Shown piece by piece: positions 25,456-34,872 of a stretch of 64,000 nt of DNA. The number at the start of each line of letters is the position of its first letter. Within the stretch, counting starts at the first letter, position 1. The DNA comes from Paraburkholderia phosphatilytica. Lineage in GTDB: Bacteria > Pseudomonadota > Gammaproteobacteria > Burkholderiales > Burkholderiaceae. The stretch covers positions 35,019 to 99,018 of the forward strand of contig NZ_QQOA01000029.1 of the NCBI RefSeq assembly GCF_003443895.1, read 5' to 3'. The notes beneath the pieces were generated by a model. That model had not been told where the DNA came from. It made no database searches and saw nothing but the letters and a program-made list of their open reading frames with translations. The position numbers were made by a program, and so were the translations under genes.

Positions 25456-26246
25456 CGTGCGGACTCCTCGTCATTCACTTGCCAGCGCGGCGCGCGCTTC
25501 TCCAGAAACGCGTTCACGCCTTCGCGCTGGTCGGAGCCGTCAAACAGATCGACGAAGCGCTCGCGTTCGAGCGCAAGCGCCGCGCGACGCGGCACGCCAT
25601 CGCGCGCCTGATGGATCAGCGTCTTGCTGAAGCCCACCGCCTGCGGGCTCAGCGTGGTCACGCGTTCGGCCATCGCCAGTGCCGCGTCGAACGCGGCGCC
25701 GCGCTCCACCACCTCTTCGACCAGACCGATCCGCCGCGCGGTGTCCGCGTCGACACGTTCGCCGGTCAGGATCATCCGCTTCGCCCAGCCCTCGCCGACG
25801 AGCCACGGCAGCGTCTGCGTGCCGCAACCGCACGGCAGCAGACCGACCACCGTTTCCGGCAACGCCATGACCGCATGCTGCTCGGCGATGCGGATATCGC
25901 TGGCGAGCGCGCATTCGAGCCCGCCGCCCATCGCATAGCCATTGATCGCGGCGATCACCACCGCGCGCGCGTTCTGCAGCGTCTCGAACGCCGCGCCGAA
26001 GCGAACGGCCGCGATGCGCGCCACGTCGCGATTGCCGTCGGCGAACGTGTTCAGGTCCGCGCCGGCGCTGAAGAACTTCGGGCCGTCGCCGGTGATCACG
26101 ATCGCGCGCACGCGCGGCTCGGCGTCCAGCTGCTCGACGGTGCGCTGCAGCTGCAACAGGCCTTCAGGCGTGAATGCATTCGCGGGCGGCCGCTTCAGCG
26201 TCAGCAGCGCGACCGCGCCGTCACTGCGATACGCGAGCTCGATCAT
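25452..26246 (-). CDS. Enoyl-CoA hydratase (methacrylyl-CoA hydration)
   Basis: A 264-residue crotonase-family enzyme. By context it adds water to methacrylyl-CoA in the valine pathway. It contains the CoA/oxyanion segments FFSAGADLNTFADG and INGYAMGGGLECALASDIRI, and the acidic residue in ALPETVVGLLPCGCGTQTL. The ATG at 26246 overlaps the mmsB stop codon by one base (TGATG), which indicates translational coupling. The family has broad specificity, so other short enoyl-CoAs may also be used. Confidence 0.88.
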   Translation of the reverse strand: MIELAYRSDGAVALLTLKRPPANAFTPEGLLQLQRTVEQLDAEPRVRAIVITGDGPKFFSAGADLNTFADGNRDVARIAAVRFGAAFETLQNARAVVIAAINGYAMGGGLECALASDIRIAEQHAVMALPETVVGLLPCGCGTQTLPWLVGEGWAKRMILTGERVDADTARRIGLVEEVVERGAAFDAALAMAERVTTLSPQAVGFSKTLIHQARDGVPRRAALALERERFVDLFDGSDQREGVNAFLEKRAPRWQVNDEESAR

Positions 26247-27139
26247 CACGCGGCTCCGTCGTCGCGATAGAGCTTGATCACCGCGGAGAAGTCGAGCTTG
26301 CCCGCGCCCTTCGTGCTCATCGTCTGATAGAGCTGCTGCGCGAGCGCGCCGAGATACACCGGCTGGCGCACGCTCTTCGCCGCATCGGTGGCAAGGCCGA
26401 GGTCCTTCAGCATCAGGTCGGTGCCGAAGCCGCCCGTATAGCCGCGCGACGACGGCGCCGTGTCGATCACGCCCGGATACGGATTGTAGGTATCGACGCT
26501 CCAGCTGCGGCCCGTCGACGTGCTCATGATGCCGCCCAGCACCTTCGGGTCGATGCCGAGCGAAGCACCCAGCGCCATCGCTTCGGCGACGCCCGCCATC
26601 GTGATGCCGAGCACGAGGTTGTTGCAGATCTTCGCGATCTGTCCGGTGCCGGTGTCGCCGCAATGGACGATGTTCTTGCCCATCGAGAGCAGCACGGGCT
26701 TCACCTGCTCGTACGCGGCCGCCGTGCCGCCGACCATGAAGGTCAGCGTGCCCGCCGCCGCGCCGCTCGTGCCGCCCGACACCGGCGCATCGACGAACAG
26801 GTTGCCCTGCGCCGCCGCGAGCTGCGCGCACGCCTTCACGGTGGCCGGATCGATAGTGCTCGAATCGACGATCGCGACGCCCTTCGCGATGCCCGCAAGA
26901 ATGCCGTCGTCGCCGCTCAGCACGCTGCGCACATGCGCCGCCGCGGGCAGCATCGTGATCACGCATTCCACGTCCGTCGCCGCCGCTCGCGGTGAAGCGG
27001 CCGCTTTTGCGCCCGCGTCGACGAGCGCGCCGACCGCATCCGTGCTGAGGTCGAACACGGTCACCGCGTGGCCCGCTTTCAGCAGGTTGCGCGCCATCGG
27101 CGCGCCCATGTTGCCGAGTCCGATGAAACCGATCTTCAT
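26246..27139 (-). CDS. mmsB: 3-hydroxyisobutyrate dehydrogenase
   Basis: A 297-residue NAD-dependent beta-hydroxyacid dehydrogenase that oxidises 3-hydroxyisobutyrate to methylmalonate semialdehyde. The N-terminal Rossmann motif is KIGFIGLGNMGAPMARNLLK. The substrate motif is FVDAPVSGGTSGAAAGTLTF, and the catalytic lysine lies in GQIAKICNNLVLG. The length and the neighbours mmsA, hydratase and hydrolase confirm the assignment. It begins 38 bases after mmsA. Confidence 0.94.
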   Translation of the reverse strand: MKIGFIGLGNMGAPMARNLLKAGHAVTVFDLSTDAVGALVDAGAKAAASPRAAATDVECVITMLPAAAHVRSVLSGDDGILAGIAKGVAIVDSSTIDPATVKACAQLAAAQGNLFVDAPVSGGTSGAAAGTLTFMVGGTAAAYEQVKPVLLSMGKNIVHCGDTGTGQIAKICNNLVLGITMAGVAEAMALGASLGIDPKVLGGIMSTSTGRSWSVDTYNPYPGVIDTAPSSRGYTGGFGTDLMLKDLGLATDAAKSVRQPVYLGALAQQLYQTMSTKGAGKLDFSAVIKLYRDDGAA

Positions 27140-27177
27140 GGTGCCGTCTCCTTTGCCCTTTGCCTCTGCCCGTTCCA

Positions 27178-28707
27178 TCAGCGCAGGCTGATCGTGGTGT
27201 TCACGCCGTCGTTGACGGTCGCGTCGTCGAACCAGCGCGCGGTGACCGTCTTCGTCTGCGTATAGAACTGCACGACCTGCTTGCCGTACGGACCCAGATC
27301 GCCGAGCTTCGAGCCGCGCGAACCGGTGAAGCTGAAGTACGGCACGGGCACCGGAATCGGGATGTTGATGCCCACCTGGCCGATGTCGATTTCGCTCTGG
27401 AATTTGCGCGCTGCCGCGCCGCTCTGCGTGAAGAGGCCGACGCCATTGCCCATCGGGTTGCGGTTGACGAGCGCGATCGCGTCGTCCAGCGTCGGTACCG
27501 CGATCACGCACAGCACCGGGCCGAAAATCTCCGTCTTGTAGACCTGCATCTCGGTGCTGACGTCGGTGAACACCGTCGGGCCGATGAAGTTGCCGTCCTC
27601 GTAGCCGGGTACTTTCACGTGGCGGCCATCGAGCGCGAGCGTCGCGCCCTCCTTCACGCCCGCGTCGATCAGACCGAGAATGCGCTGCTTCGCGACGCGC
27701 GACACGACCGGGCCCACGTCGGTCTTCGGCTCGTGACCTGCGTTCACCTTCAGCGTCTTCGCCTTCTCGATCAGCTCGGGCAGCCATTGCTGCGACGCGC
27801 CCACCAGCACCACGACGGAGGTCGCCATGCAGCGCTGCCCCGCCGCGCCGAAGCCCGCGCCGACCAGCGCATTCAGCGTCTGTTCGCGGTTCGCATCGGG
27901 CAGCACGACCGCATGATTCTTCGCGCCCATCATCGACTGAACGCGCTTGCCGTGCTCGCTGCCGAGCCGGTACACATGCGTGCCGACCGCAGTCGACCCG
28001 ACGAACGAAATCGCCTTCACGTGTTCGTGCGTGCACAGCGCATCGACCACGTCCTTGCCGCCGTGCACGACGTTCAGCACGCCCTTCGGAATGCCCGCTT
28101 CGAGCGCGAGTTCGACGAGCTGCATCGTCGACAGCGGGTCCTGTTCGGACGGCTTCAGCACGAACGTGTTGCCGCAGACGATCGCCATCGGGAACATCCA
28201 CAGCGGGATCATCGCGGGGAAGTTGAACGGCGTGACGCCCGCGCAGACGCCGAGCGGCTGGCGCAGCGTGTAGGTGTCGACGGCGCCCGCGACGTTCTCG
28301 AGGAATTCGCCCTGCTGCAGCGTGCCGATCGAGCACGCATGCTCGACCACTTCGAGCCCGCGGAAGATGTCGCCTTCGGCATCCGGCAGCGTCTTGCCCT
28401 GCTCGGCCGTCAGCGTCTTCGCGATGCGCGGCATGTGCTCGCGAATCAACGCCTGGAATTTCAGCATGATGCGCACGCGCGTGCCGAGCGGCGTGTTCTT
28501 CCAGCCCGCGAACGCGGCATGCGCGGCGCGGATCGCGGCGTCCACCTCGGCGGCAGTCGCGAACGGTACGCGCGCCAGCACGTCCTGGGTCGCCGGATTG
28601 ACGATGTCGCGCCACTCGGTGCTCTGCGATTCGACGAACTCGCCGTCGATCAAGAGCTTCACCGTGGGCAGATCGGCGCGCGACGCCGTCGATGGAATTG
28701 CGCTCAT
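27178..28707 (-). CDS. mmsA: CoA-acylating methylmalonate-semialdehyde dehydrogenase
   Basis: A 509-residue aldehyde dehydrogenase that converts methylmalonate semialdehyde and CoA to propionyl-CoA and CO2 with NAD. The catalytic cysteine lies in GAAGQRCMATSVVVLVG. The conserved VTPFNFPAMIPLWMFPMAI and FVGSTAVGTHVYRLGSEHGK match MmsA/IolA. The usual general-base glutamate position is Asn in MGAKNHAVVLPDA, as expected for CoA-acylating members. It is the third gene of the operon, 81 bases after the acyl-CoA synthetase gene. Confidence 0.95.
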   Translation of the reverse strand: MSAIPSTASRADLPTVKLLIDGEFVESQSTEWRDIVNPATQDVLARVPFATAAEVDAAIRAAHAAFAGWKNTPLGTRVRIMLKFQALIREHMPRIAKTLTAEQGKTLPDAEGDIFRGLEVVEHACSIGTLQQGEFLENVAGAVDTYTLRQPLGVCAGVTPFNFPAMIPLWMFPMAIVCGNTFVLKPSEQDPLSTMQLVELALEAGIPKGVLNVVHGGKDVVDALCTHEHVKAISFVGSTAVGTHVYRLGSEHGKRVQSMMGAKNHAVVLPDANREQTLNALVGAGFGAAGQRCMATSVVVLVGASQQWLPELIEKAKTLKVNAGHEPKTDVGPVVSRVAKQRILGLIDAGVKEGATLALDGRHVKVPGYEDGNFIGPTVFTDVSTEMQVYKTEIFGPVLCVIAVPTLDDAIALVNRNPMGNGVGLFTQSGAAARKFQSEIDIGQVGINIPIPVPVPYFSFTGSRGSKLGDLGPYGKQVVQFYTQTKTVTARWFDDATVNDGVNTTISLR

Positions 28708-28788
28708 GCTGTGTCTCCTTTGACGTTCAGTCTCAATCCAGGGCGATGCGGGTGGCTGCGGGTGGTTGCGGGTAGCACCCCGTGGCGC

Positions 28789-30480
28789 TCATTTCAGGTC
28801 GGGAAAATCCTCTTCCCAGTATTCGTCGGGCAGCCGCGCGGGCTCGGCCGGGCGCTCCATTTCGCGGCGGCGCAGTTCGACGCGGCGGATCTTCCCGGAG
28901 ATGGTTTTCGGCAGATCGCTGAACTGCAGGCGGCGGATGCGCTTGTACGGCGCGAGCTTGTCGCGCGAGAACGCGAACACCGCGCGCGCCAGTTCGGCGC
29001 TCGGCTCGTAGCCGTGCCGCACGGTGACGAACGCCTTGGGCACCGAAAGACGCAGCGGATCCGCGCTCGGCACCACCGCGGCTTCGCCGATCGCCTCGTG
29101 TTCGATCAGCACGCTTTCGAGTTCGAACGGGCTCAGCCGGTAGTCCGACGACTTGAACACGTCGTCCGAGCGGCCGACGTACACGAAGTAGCCGTCGTCG
29201 CGGCGCAGCGCCACGTCCGACGTGTGATAGAAGCCGTTGCGCATCGCGTTCGCGGTCGCGTTCGGGTTGTTCGCGTAGCCCGTCATCAGGCCGAGCGGAC
29301 GGCCTTCCAGTGGCAATGCAATTTCGCCTTCGGTTACCGGGTGATCGTCGGCGTCGACGAGCTCGACGCGATAGCCCGGCAGCGCTCGCCCCATCGATCC
29401 GGGCACGACCGGCTGCCCTGGCGGATTGCCGATCTGGCAGGTGGTCTCGGTCTGCCCGTAGCCATCGCGGATCGTGATGTTCCACGCATGCTTCACGCGT
29501 TCGATGATCTCGGGATTGAGCGGCTCGCCCGCACCGACGATCTCGCGCAGCTTCACCGCGTACGACGCGAGCGGTTCCTGCACGAGCATCCGCCAGACGG
29601 TGGGCGGCGCGCACAGCGTGGTCACGTTGCAGCGCACCAGCAGGTCGAGCGTTTCTTTCGGCACGAAGCGCGCGAAGTTGTAGACGAACACGCACGCGCC
29701 CGCATTCCACGGCGCGAAGAAGCAGCTCCATGCGTGTTTGGCCCAGCCGGGCGAGCTGATGTTCCAGTGGACGTCGCCGGGTTGCAGGCCGATCCAGTAC
29801 ATCGTCGACAGATGGCCAACCGGGTAGCTCTCGTGCGTGTGCTCGACGAGCTTCGGCTTCGACGTGGTGCCCGACGTGAAATACAGCAGGAACGGATCGC
29901 TCGCGCGGGTCGGGGCGTCCGGTTTGAAATCTGGCGAAGCTTGATATGCAGCCGCGAATGCGGTCCAGCCGGACGGCGCGGTGCCGACCGCGATGCGCTT
30001 CACCGCGGGATCGATCGCATCGAACTTGCCGCATTCCGCGCTATCGACCACGACCACCTGCGCACCGCCGATCTGCACGCGGTCGCGCACGTCGTCGGGC
30101 GACAGCTGGGTGGTGGCGGGCAGCACGATCGCGCCGAGCTTCATCGCGGCGAGCATCACGTCCCACAGTTCGACGCGGTTCGGCAGCATCAGCAGCAGCC
30201 GGTCGCCGCGGCCCACGCCCTGTTCGCGCAGAAAGTTCGCGACCCGCGACGAGCGCTCCGACATCTGCGCGAACGAGAGTTTCAGGCCTTCGGAAGCGGG
30301 ATCGTCGAGGATCCACAGCGCGGGTGCATCGTTGCCGCGCGCCATCGCGTCGAAGTAGTCGAGCGCCCAGTTGAATTCGCCGAGCACGGGCCACGCGAAC
30401 TCGCGATACGCGCGGTCGTAGTCGGTACGGTGGCGCAACAGCAGGTCGCGCGCTTCGAGAAAGCTCTTCGCTGCGGTCAT
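28789..30480 (-). CDS. AMP-forming acyl-CoA synthetase
   Basis: A 563-residue acid:CoA ligase of the ANL superfamily. The P-loop-like motif is LLYFTSGTTSKPKLVEHTH, the A5 motif is IRDGYGQTETTCQIG, and the hinge and C-terminal catalytic lysine lie in VGRSDDVFKSSDYRLSPFE and DLPKTISGKIRRVELRRRE. The position between the acyl-CoA dehydrogenase and mmsA suggests activation of isobutyrate, propionate or a related short or branched acid that feeds the same pathway. The exact substrate is inferred. CTGGAG ten bases before the ATG at 30480 sets the start. A longer in-frame version from 30543 is less likely. Confidence 0.88.
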   Translation of the reverse strand: MTAAKSFLEARDLLLRHRTDYDRAYREFAWPVLGEFNWALDYFDAMARGNDAPALWILDDPASEGLKLSFAQMSERSSRVANFLREQGVGRGDRLLLMLPNRVELWDVMLAAMKLGAIVLPATTQLSPDDVRDRVQIGGAQVVVVDSAECGKFDAIDPAVKRIAVGTAPSGWTAFAAAYQASPDFKPDAPTRASDPFLLYFTSGTTSKPKLVEHTHESYPVGHLSTMYWIGLQPGDVHWNISSPGWAKHAWSCFFAPWNAGACVFVYNFARFVPKETLDLLVRCNVTTLCAPPTVWRMLVQEPLASYAVKLREIVGAGEPLNPEIIERVKHAWNITIRDGYGQTETTCQIGNPPGQPVVPGSMGRALPGYRVELVDADDHPVTEGEIALPLEGRPLGLMTGYANNPNATANAMRNGFYHTSDVALRRDDGYFVYVGRSDDVFKSSDYRLSPFELESVLIEHEAIGEAAVVPSADPLRLSVPKAFVTVRHGYEPSAELARAVFAFSRDKLAPYKRIRRLQFSDLPKTISGKIRRVELRRREMERPAEPARLPDEYWEEDFPDLK

Positions 30481-30561
30481 CGTCGTCTCCAGGATGGCGC
30501 GTCTCGATGGATGCGCTCTGTGCGGTTGGCCTGCTACCTGCAACTGCGCTTCATTGTGCGC

Positions 30562-31695
30562 TCAAACGTGTCTCGCAATCACCATCCGCTGGACCTCGCT
30601 CGTGCCTTCGTAGATCTGCGTGATGCGGGCGTCGCGGTAGTGACGTTCGACCGCGTAGTCCTGCAGATAGCCGTAGCCGCCGTGAATCTGGATCGCCTTC
30701 GAGCACACTTCCTCGGCGAGTTCGGACGCATACAGCTTCGCCTGCGATGCCTCGGACAGACACGGCCGCCCCGCGCTGCGCAGCCGCGCCGCGTGATGCA
30801 CGAGCAGGCGCGCGGCGTTCAGGCGGGTCGCCATGTCGGCGAGCATGTTCGCGATGGTCTGGTGGTCCTTCAGCGTCTTGCCGAACTGCACGCGTTCGTG
30901 CGCATAGCCGCGCGCTGCGTCGAACGCTGCCCGCGCAATGCCGACCGCCTGCGCCGCGATGCCGATGCGGCCGCCTTCGAGATTCGACAGCGCGATCCTC
31001 AGGCCGTCGCCACGCGCGCCGAGCAGGTTCGCCTCGGGCACCGCGCAGTCGTCGAGCGAGATCGGGCAGGTGTCCGACGCGCGGATGCCGAGCTTGTGCT
31101 CCGGCTGCCCGACGTTGAAGCCGGGCGTCGCGGTCGGCACGATGAACGCCGAGATGCCGCGCTTGCCCGCGTCCGGATCGGTCACGGCGAACACGATCGC
31201 GAGGCTCGCGCGCGCGCCGTTCGTCACGAACTGCTTGCTGCCGTTGAGCACCCACTGGCCATCGCGCAGCGTCGCGCGGGTGCGCAGGTTGTTCGCTTCC
31301 GAGCCCGCTTGCGGCTCGGTCAGGCAGAACGCGCCGATCTGCCGGCCGGTCGCGAGATCGTGCAGGTAGCGGTCTTTCTGCGCATCGCTGCCGAAGTTCA
31401 GGATCGGCCCGCAGCCGACCGAGTTGTGCACGCTCATCATCGTCGCGCACGCGGCGCAGCCGGCCGCGATCTCTTCCAGCGCGAGCGCATAGGCTACATA
31501 GTCGGTGTACGAGCCGCCCCACTCCGGCGGCACGATCATGCCGAGCAGCCCGAGCGCGCCCATCTCGGCGACCACGTCGTCCGGCAGACGCGCGTCGCGG
31601 TCCCATTGCGCCGCGTTGGGCGCGAGACGGCCTTGCGCGAAGTCGCGCGCCGCGTCGCGGATCATGCGCTGTTCGTCGGTGTAGAAGTCGTCCAT
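30562..31695 (-). CDS. Acyl-CoA dehydrogenase (probably isobutyryl-CoA)
   Basis: A 377-residue FAD enzyme that oxidises a short acyl-CoA at the alpha-beta position, here most likely isobutyryl-CoA to methacrylyl-CoA. The signature stretches are AFCLTEPQAGSEANNLRTRA and the C-terminal IQIHGGYGYLQDYAVERHYR. The catalytic glutamate is in ITQIYEGTSEVQRMVIARHV. It is the first gene of the operon. The ATG at 31695 gives the normal family length; a 28-residue extension is not supported. It faces the divergent AraC-type regulator gene. Confidence 0.9.
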   Translation of the reverse strand: MDDFYTDEQRMIRDAARDFAQGRLAPNAAQWDRDARLPDDVVAEMGALGLLGMIVPPEWGGSYTDYVAYALALEEIAAGCAACATMMSVHNSVGCGPILNFGSDAQKDRYLHDLATGRQIGAFCLTEPQAGSEANNLRTRATLRDGQWVLNGSKQFVTNGARASLAIVFAVTDPDAGKRGISAFIVPTATPGFNVGQPEHKLGIRASDTCPISLDDCAVPEANLLGARGDGLRIALSNLEGGRIGIAAQAVGIARAAFDAARGYAHERVQFGKTLKDHQTIANMLADMATRLNAARLLVHHAARLRSAGRPCLSEASQAKLYASELAEEVCSKAIQIHGGYGYLQDYAVERHYRDARITQIYEGTSEVQRMVIARHV

Positions 31696-31934
31696 CGTGA
31701 TAGGTCTCGTATGCTGGGTTGCTGGCGCGGCTTTGGCGATGCAGCGCCCGTGGCGAACGCCGACGGCCTCGCGCGGCATGGCGCCGCGTGCGCGAAAGCC
31801 CTACACTGTGGCGCCGCTGCCTGGTGGGAAGCAGTGTAGGCAGGCGGGCGCCCGGCTTCGATGCTCGGCCCGATCAATCTGCGTGAGCGCATTTGCCATG
31901 GCGCTGCCGCGGCCCGCCACCAACGCGACGTCCG
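31696..31934. promoter_or_regulatory. Divergent control region of the valine operon and its AraC-type regulator
   Basis: About 240 bases between the first catabolic gene and the regulator. In Pseudomonas, MmsR activates the mmsAB operon from such a region. I see no clear direct-repeat operator by eye. Confidence 0.4.
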
Positions 31935-32984
31935 ATGAAGACTCCGAAGCATCCCGAACACGAACGCGGCACGATCTCGATGAGCCTTGTCGACGAGACG
32001 CTCGCGCTCGCTCGCAGGCAGGGTCTCGACGTGCGGCCGATCGTCGAGACCGCCGGCATCGCGCCGCAGGTGCTCGCGTCGCCGAAAAGCCGCGTCACGT
32101 CCGCGCAGTACGGCTTCCTGTGGGCGAACATCGCCCGCGCGCTCGACGACGAGTTCTTCGGCCAGGATTCGCATCCGATGAAAAGCGGCAGCTTCATCGC
32201 GATGACCCAGGCGGCGCTGACCGCGCGCACCGGCGCGCATGCGCTCGCCCGCGCGGTCGGCTTCATGCGGCTCGTGCTCGACGACCTCGCGGTGCGCGTC
32301 GTCGCGGACAGCACCCGCGTGCGGCTCGAATTCGCGGTGCGCGACGGCGCCCGGGAGCCCGCGATGTTCGCGTATGCGACATGGTTCATCATCGTCTACG
32401 GGCTCGTCTGCTGGCTCGTCGGGCGGCGTATTCCGCTGCAGCAGGCGCGCTTTCGCTGCGCCGCGCCACCAGCCGCGCACGAGTACCGGCTGATGTTCTG
32501 CGAAGACCTCGGGTTCGACGCGGCGGAATCGTTCGTGGATCTCGCGCCGGGTTTCATGGAGCTGCCGGTGATCCAGACCGCGAAGTCGATGAAATCGTTT
32601 CTGATCGACGCGCCCGGCAGCTTCGTGATCAAGTACCGCAATCCCGATTCTTTCGCGGCGCGCGTGCGCCGTACGCTGCGCGCAATGCCGGCCGCGAACT
32701 GGCCGGCAGCGGACGCGATGGCGCTGCGCCTGAACGTGGCCGAAGCGACGATGCGCCGGCGGCTGAAGCTCGAAGGCCACACCTACCAGTCGCTGAAGGA
32801 CGAGCTGCGGCGCGACATCGCGATCGGCGCGCTGCAGGACCCGCAACGCACCATCGCCGACATCGCCGCGAGCGTCGGCTTCGCGGAACCGAGCGCGTTT
32901 CATCGCGCGTTCCGCAAGTGGACCGGCATGCGTCCGACCGACTACCGGCAGCGCGCCGACGACCGCGCACAGCCCGCCGAATGA
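31935..32984 (+). CDS. AraC-family transcriptional regulator (MmsR/OruR-like)
   Basis: A 349-residue regulator. Residues about 15-220 form the large alpha/beta sensing domain of the OruR/ArgR type (LARRQGLDVRPIVETAGIAP). Two AraC helix-turn-helix units end the protein (LNVAEATMRRRLKLEGHTYQ and IADIAASVGFAEPSAFHRAF, then RKWTGMRPTDYR). It is divergent from the valine/isobutyrate operon, so it is the likely activator, with an intermediate such as 3-hydroxyisobutyrate or valine as effector. The start is uncertain: the ATGs at 31893, 31935 and 31980 are all in frame. Confidence 0.85.
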   Translation: MKTPKHPEHERGTISMSLVDETLALARRQGLDVRPIVETAGIAPQVLASPKSRVTSAQYGFLWANIARALDDEFFGQDSHPMKSGSFIAMTQAALTARTGAHALARAVGFMRLVLDDLAVRVVADSTRVRLEFAVRDGAREPAMFAYATWFIIVYGLVCWLVGRRIPLQQARFRCAAPPAAHEYRLMFCEDLGFDAAESFVDLAPGFMELPVIQTAKSMKSFLIDAPGSFVIKYRNPDSFAARVRRTLRAMPAANWPAADAMALRLNVAEATMRRRLKLEGHTYQSLKDELRRDIAIGALQDPQRTIADIAASVGFAEPSAFHRAFRKWTGMRPTDYRQRADDRAQPAE

Positions 32985-33176
32985 GACTAAGCTAGCTGTA
33001 TCGGCTGCGGGTTGGCCGTTTGAGGGCCGACGTGGTGCGGCGCCGCGCGGGGTTCACGCGGCGCGATGCATGCGTCGTCAACCATGACACTTCGGGTCTT
33101 TTCGGTTCGGCTGGGCGGCGGCTGCGTTTTTTCGCGCTCTGCGTCGCGCGGTGCTTGCGGTGCGGCGCGGAAAGCG

Positions 33177-34763
33177 ATGCGCGGAATGGCGGGGCTCCGC
33201 TTTGTGCCGCGCTTCTTGCCGCACTTCTTGCCGCGCGTGGCGGTGCGCTTCGTTGTTCGCTGCGCGGCGCTGCTATCGCTCGCGGCGTGTCTCGCGATTT
33301 TCGCCAGCGTGACGTACGCGGCGGATGCCGCTTCCGGCGCAACGGCGACGGCTGGCGCGAACGCCTCCGCCGAATCCACCGCAACGCCAGCCCCCGTCTC
33401 CGATGGCCCCGTGTTCGTGATTCCCGTCGCCGGCGCGATCGGACCGGCGAGCGCCAGCTTCATCGAACGCGGGCTTGCCCGTGCCGCCCAGCAGCACGCG
33501 CAGCTCGCGATACTGCAACTCGATACGCCCGGCGGACTCGACACGTCGATGCGGCAGATCATCAAGGCGATCCTCGCGTCGCCGGTGCCGGTCGCCACCT
33601 TCATCGCGCCGGGCGGCGCGCGCGCCGCGAGCGCCGGCACCTACATCACCTATGCGAGCCACCTCGCCGCGATGGCGCCCGGCACCAACCTCGGCGCGGC
33701 CACGCCGATCCAGATCGGCATGGGCGGTGGTGGTGGCAGCGCGCCCGCCAACCCGGCGCAGCCGCCGTCGGCCGCGTCGCATGCGAACGCAACCGACACC
33801 GAATCCACCGAAACCCGCAAGCAGGTGCAGGACGCGTCGGCATACATCCGCGGGCTCGCGCAGCTGCGCGGCCGCAACGCCGAGTGGGCGGAGCGCGCGG
33901 TGCGCGAAGCGGTGAGCCTGTCCGCGACCGAAGCGCGCGACCAGCACGTGATCGACCTGATCGCGCCCGACATTCCCGACCTGCTGAAACAGGTGAACGG
34001 CCGCACCTTCGTCACAACGACCGGCCCGCACCGGCTCGACACCGCGCACGCGGCGATCGTCACGCAGCAGTCCGACTGGCGCACCCACCTGCTCGCGGTG
34101 ATCACCGATCCGAACGTCGCGCTGATCCTGATGATGATCGGCATGTACGGCCTCTTCTTCGAGTTCGCGAACCCCGGCTTCGTGCTGCCCGGCGTCGCGG
34201 GTGCGATCAGCCTGCTGGTCGGGCTGTTCGCGATGCAGATGCTGCCGATCAACTACGTCGGGCTCGCGCTGATCCTGCTCGGCCTCGCGTTCCTGATCGC
34301 GGAGGCGTTCCTGCCGACCTTCGGCACGCTGGGCTTCGGCGGCATCATCGCGTTCGCGATCGGCGCGACGATGCTGATCGACACCGACGTGCCCGGCTAC
34401 GGCATTCCGTTGCCGCTGATCGCGGCGCTGTCGGCGGTGGGCGCGGTGTTCGTGTTCTGCGTGTCGGGCATCGCTTTGAGGGCGCGACGGCGGCCGGTCG
34501 TGACGGGCTCGGAGGCGATCGTCGGCAGCATCGGTGTGGTGCTCGACGACCATCTCGCGCGCCACGGCGAGCGCAGCGAAGGCTGGGCGCGCGTGCATGG
34601 CGAACGCTGGCACATCGTCTGCGACGACGCGCTGACGCCGGGCGCCACGGTGCGGGTGACAGCACGTCACGGGCTCACGCTTACGGTTGCGCGCGAACGG
34701 GCTGCGGCGGCAGCTGCGCAAAACGTGCCGCGAACCGAAGCTGCGCCTTCAAGCGAGTCATGA
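33177..34763 (+). CDS. NfeD-type membrane-bound ClpP-class serine protease
   Basis: A protein of about 528 residues. A signal peptide ends near residue 49 (LSLAACLAIFASVTYAADA). The periplasmic ClpP-like protease domain covers residues about 75-290, with GGLDTSMRQIIKAI and the serine in GGARAASAGTYITYASH. Four membrane helices follow (LILMMIGMYGLFFEFANPGF onwards), and a soluble OB-fold NfeD domain forms the C-terminus. NfeD1b-type proteins are paired with stomatin/slipin genes, as here, and cut or regulate the SPFH partner in membrane quality control. A linker around residues 180-220 has a Gly-rich insert (GMGGGGGS). In-frame ATGs at 33066 and 33084 are alternatives; GGAAAG precedes 33177. 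Confidence 0.85.
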   Translation: MRGMAGLRFVPRFLPHFLPRVAVRFVVRCAALLSLAACLAIFASVTYAADAASGATATAGANASAESTATPAPVSDGPVFVIPVAGAIGPASASFIERGLARAAQQHAQLAILQLDTPGGLDTSMRQIIKAILASPVPVATFIAPGGARAASAGTYITYASHLAAMAPGTNLGAATPIQIGMGGGGGSAPANPAQPPSAASHANATDTESTETRKQVQDASAYIRGLAQLRGRNAEWAERAVREAVSLSATEARDQHVIDLIAPDIPDLLKQVNGRTFVTTTGPHRLDTAHAAIVTQQSDWRTHLLAVITDPNVALILMMIGMYGLFFEFANPGFVLPGVAGAISLLVGLFAMQMLPINYVGLALILLGLAFLIAEAFLPTFGTLGFGGIIAFAIGATMLIDTDVPGYGIPLPLIAALSAVGAVFVFCVSGIALRARRRPVVTGSEAIVGSIGVVLDDHLARHGERSEGWARVHGERWHIVCDDALTPGATVRVTARHGLTLTVARERAAAAAAQNVPRTEAAPSSES

Positions 34764-34872
34764 GCGGGCCACGAGCGGACCGCAAGCGAGCCCCGAACTG
34801 CAAGCGACTCATAACGAGGCCACAAGCAAGCCGCAAACACGCCACCAACGAGCCACAACAGGGAGAAACGCA
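34764..34872 (+). repeat. Degenerate short repeats between the nfeD-like and slipin genes
   Basis: The spacer consists of loosely repeated AAGCGAGCC / CAAGCAAGCC / ACGAGCCACAA units and ends in the slipin ribosome-binding site GGGAGAAACGCA. The repeats are imperfect, and the period is not constant. Confidence 0.45.

Noticed and set aside
27160..31839. A plus-strand open frame of about 1,559 codons opposite the valine operon
   Set aside because: It is an antisense shadow caused by high third-position GC. Its product is Arg/His-rich without any domain, while the minus strand encodes five well-known enzymes.
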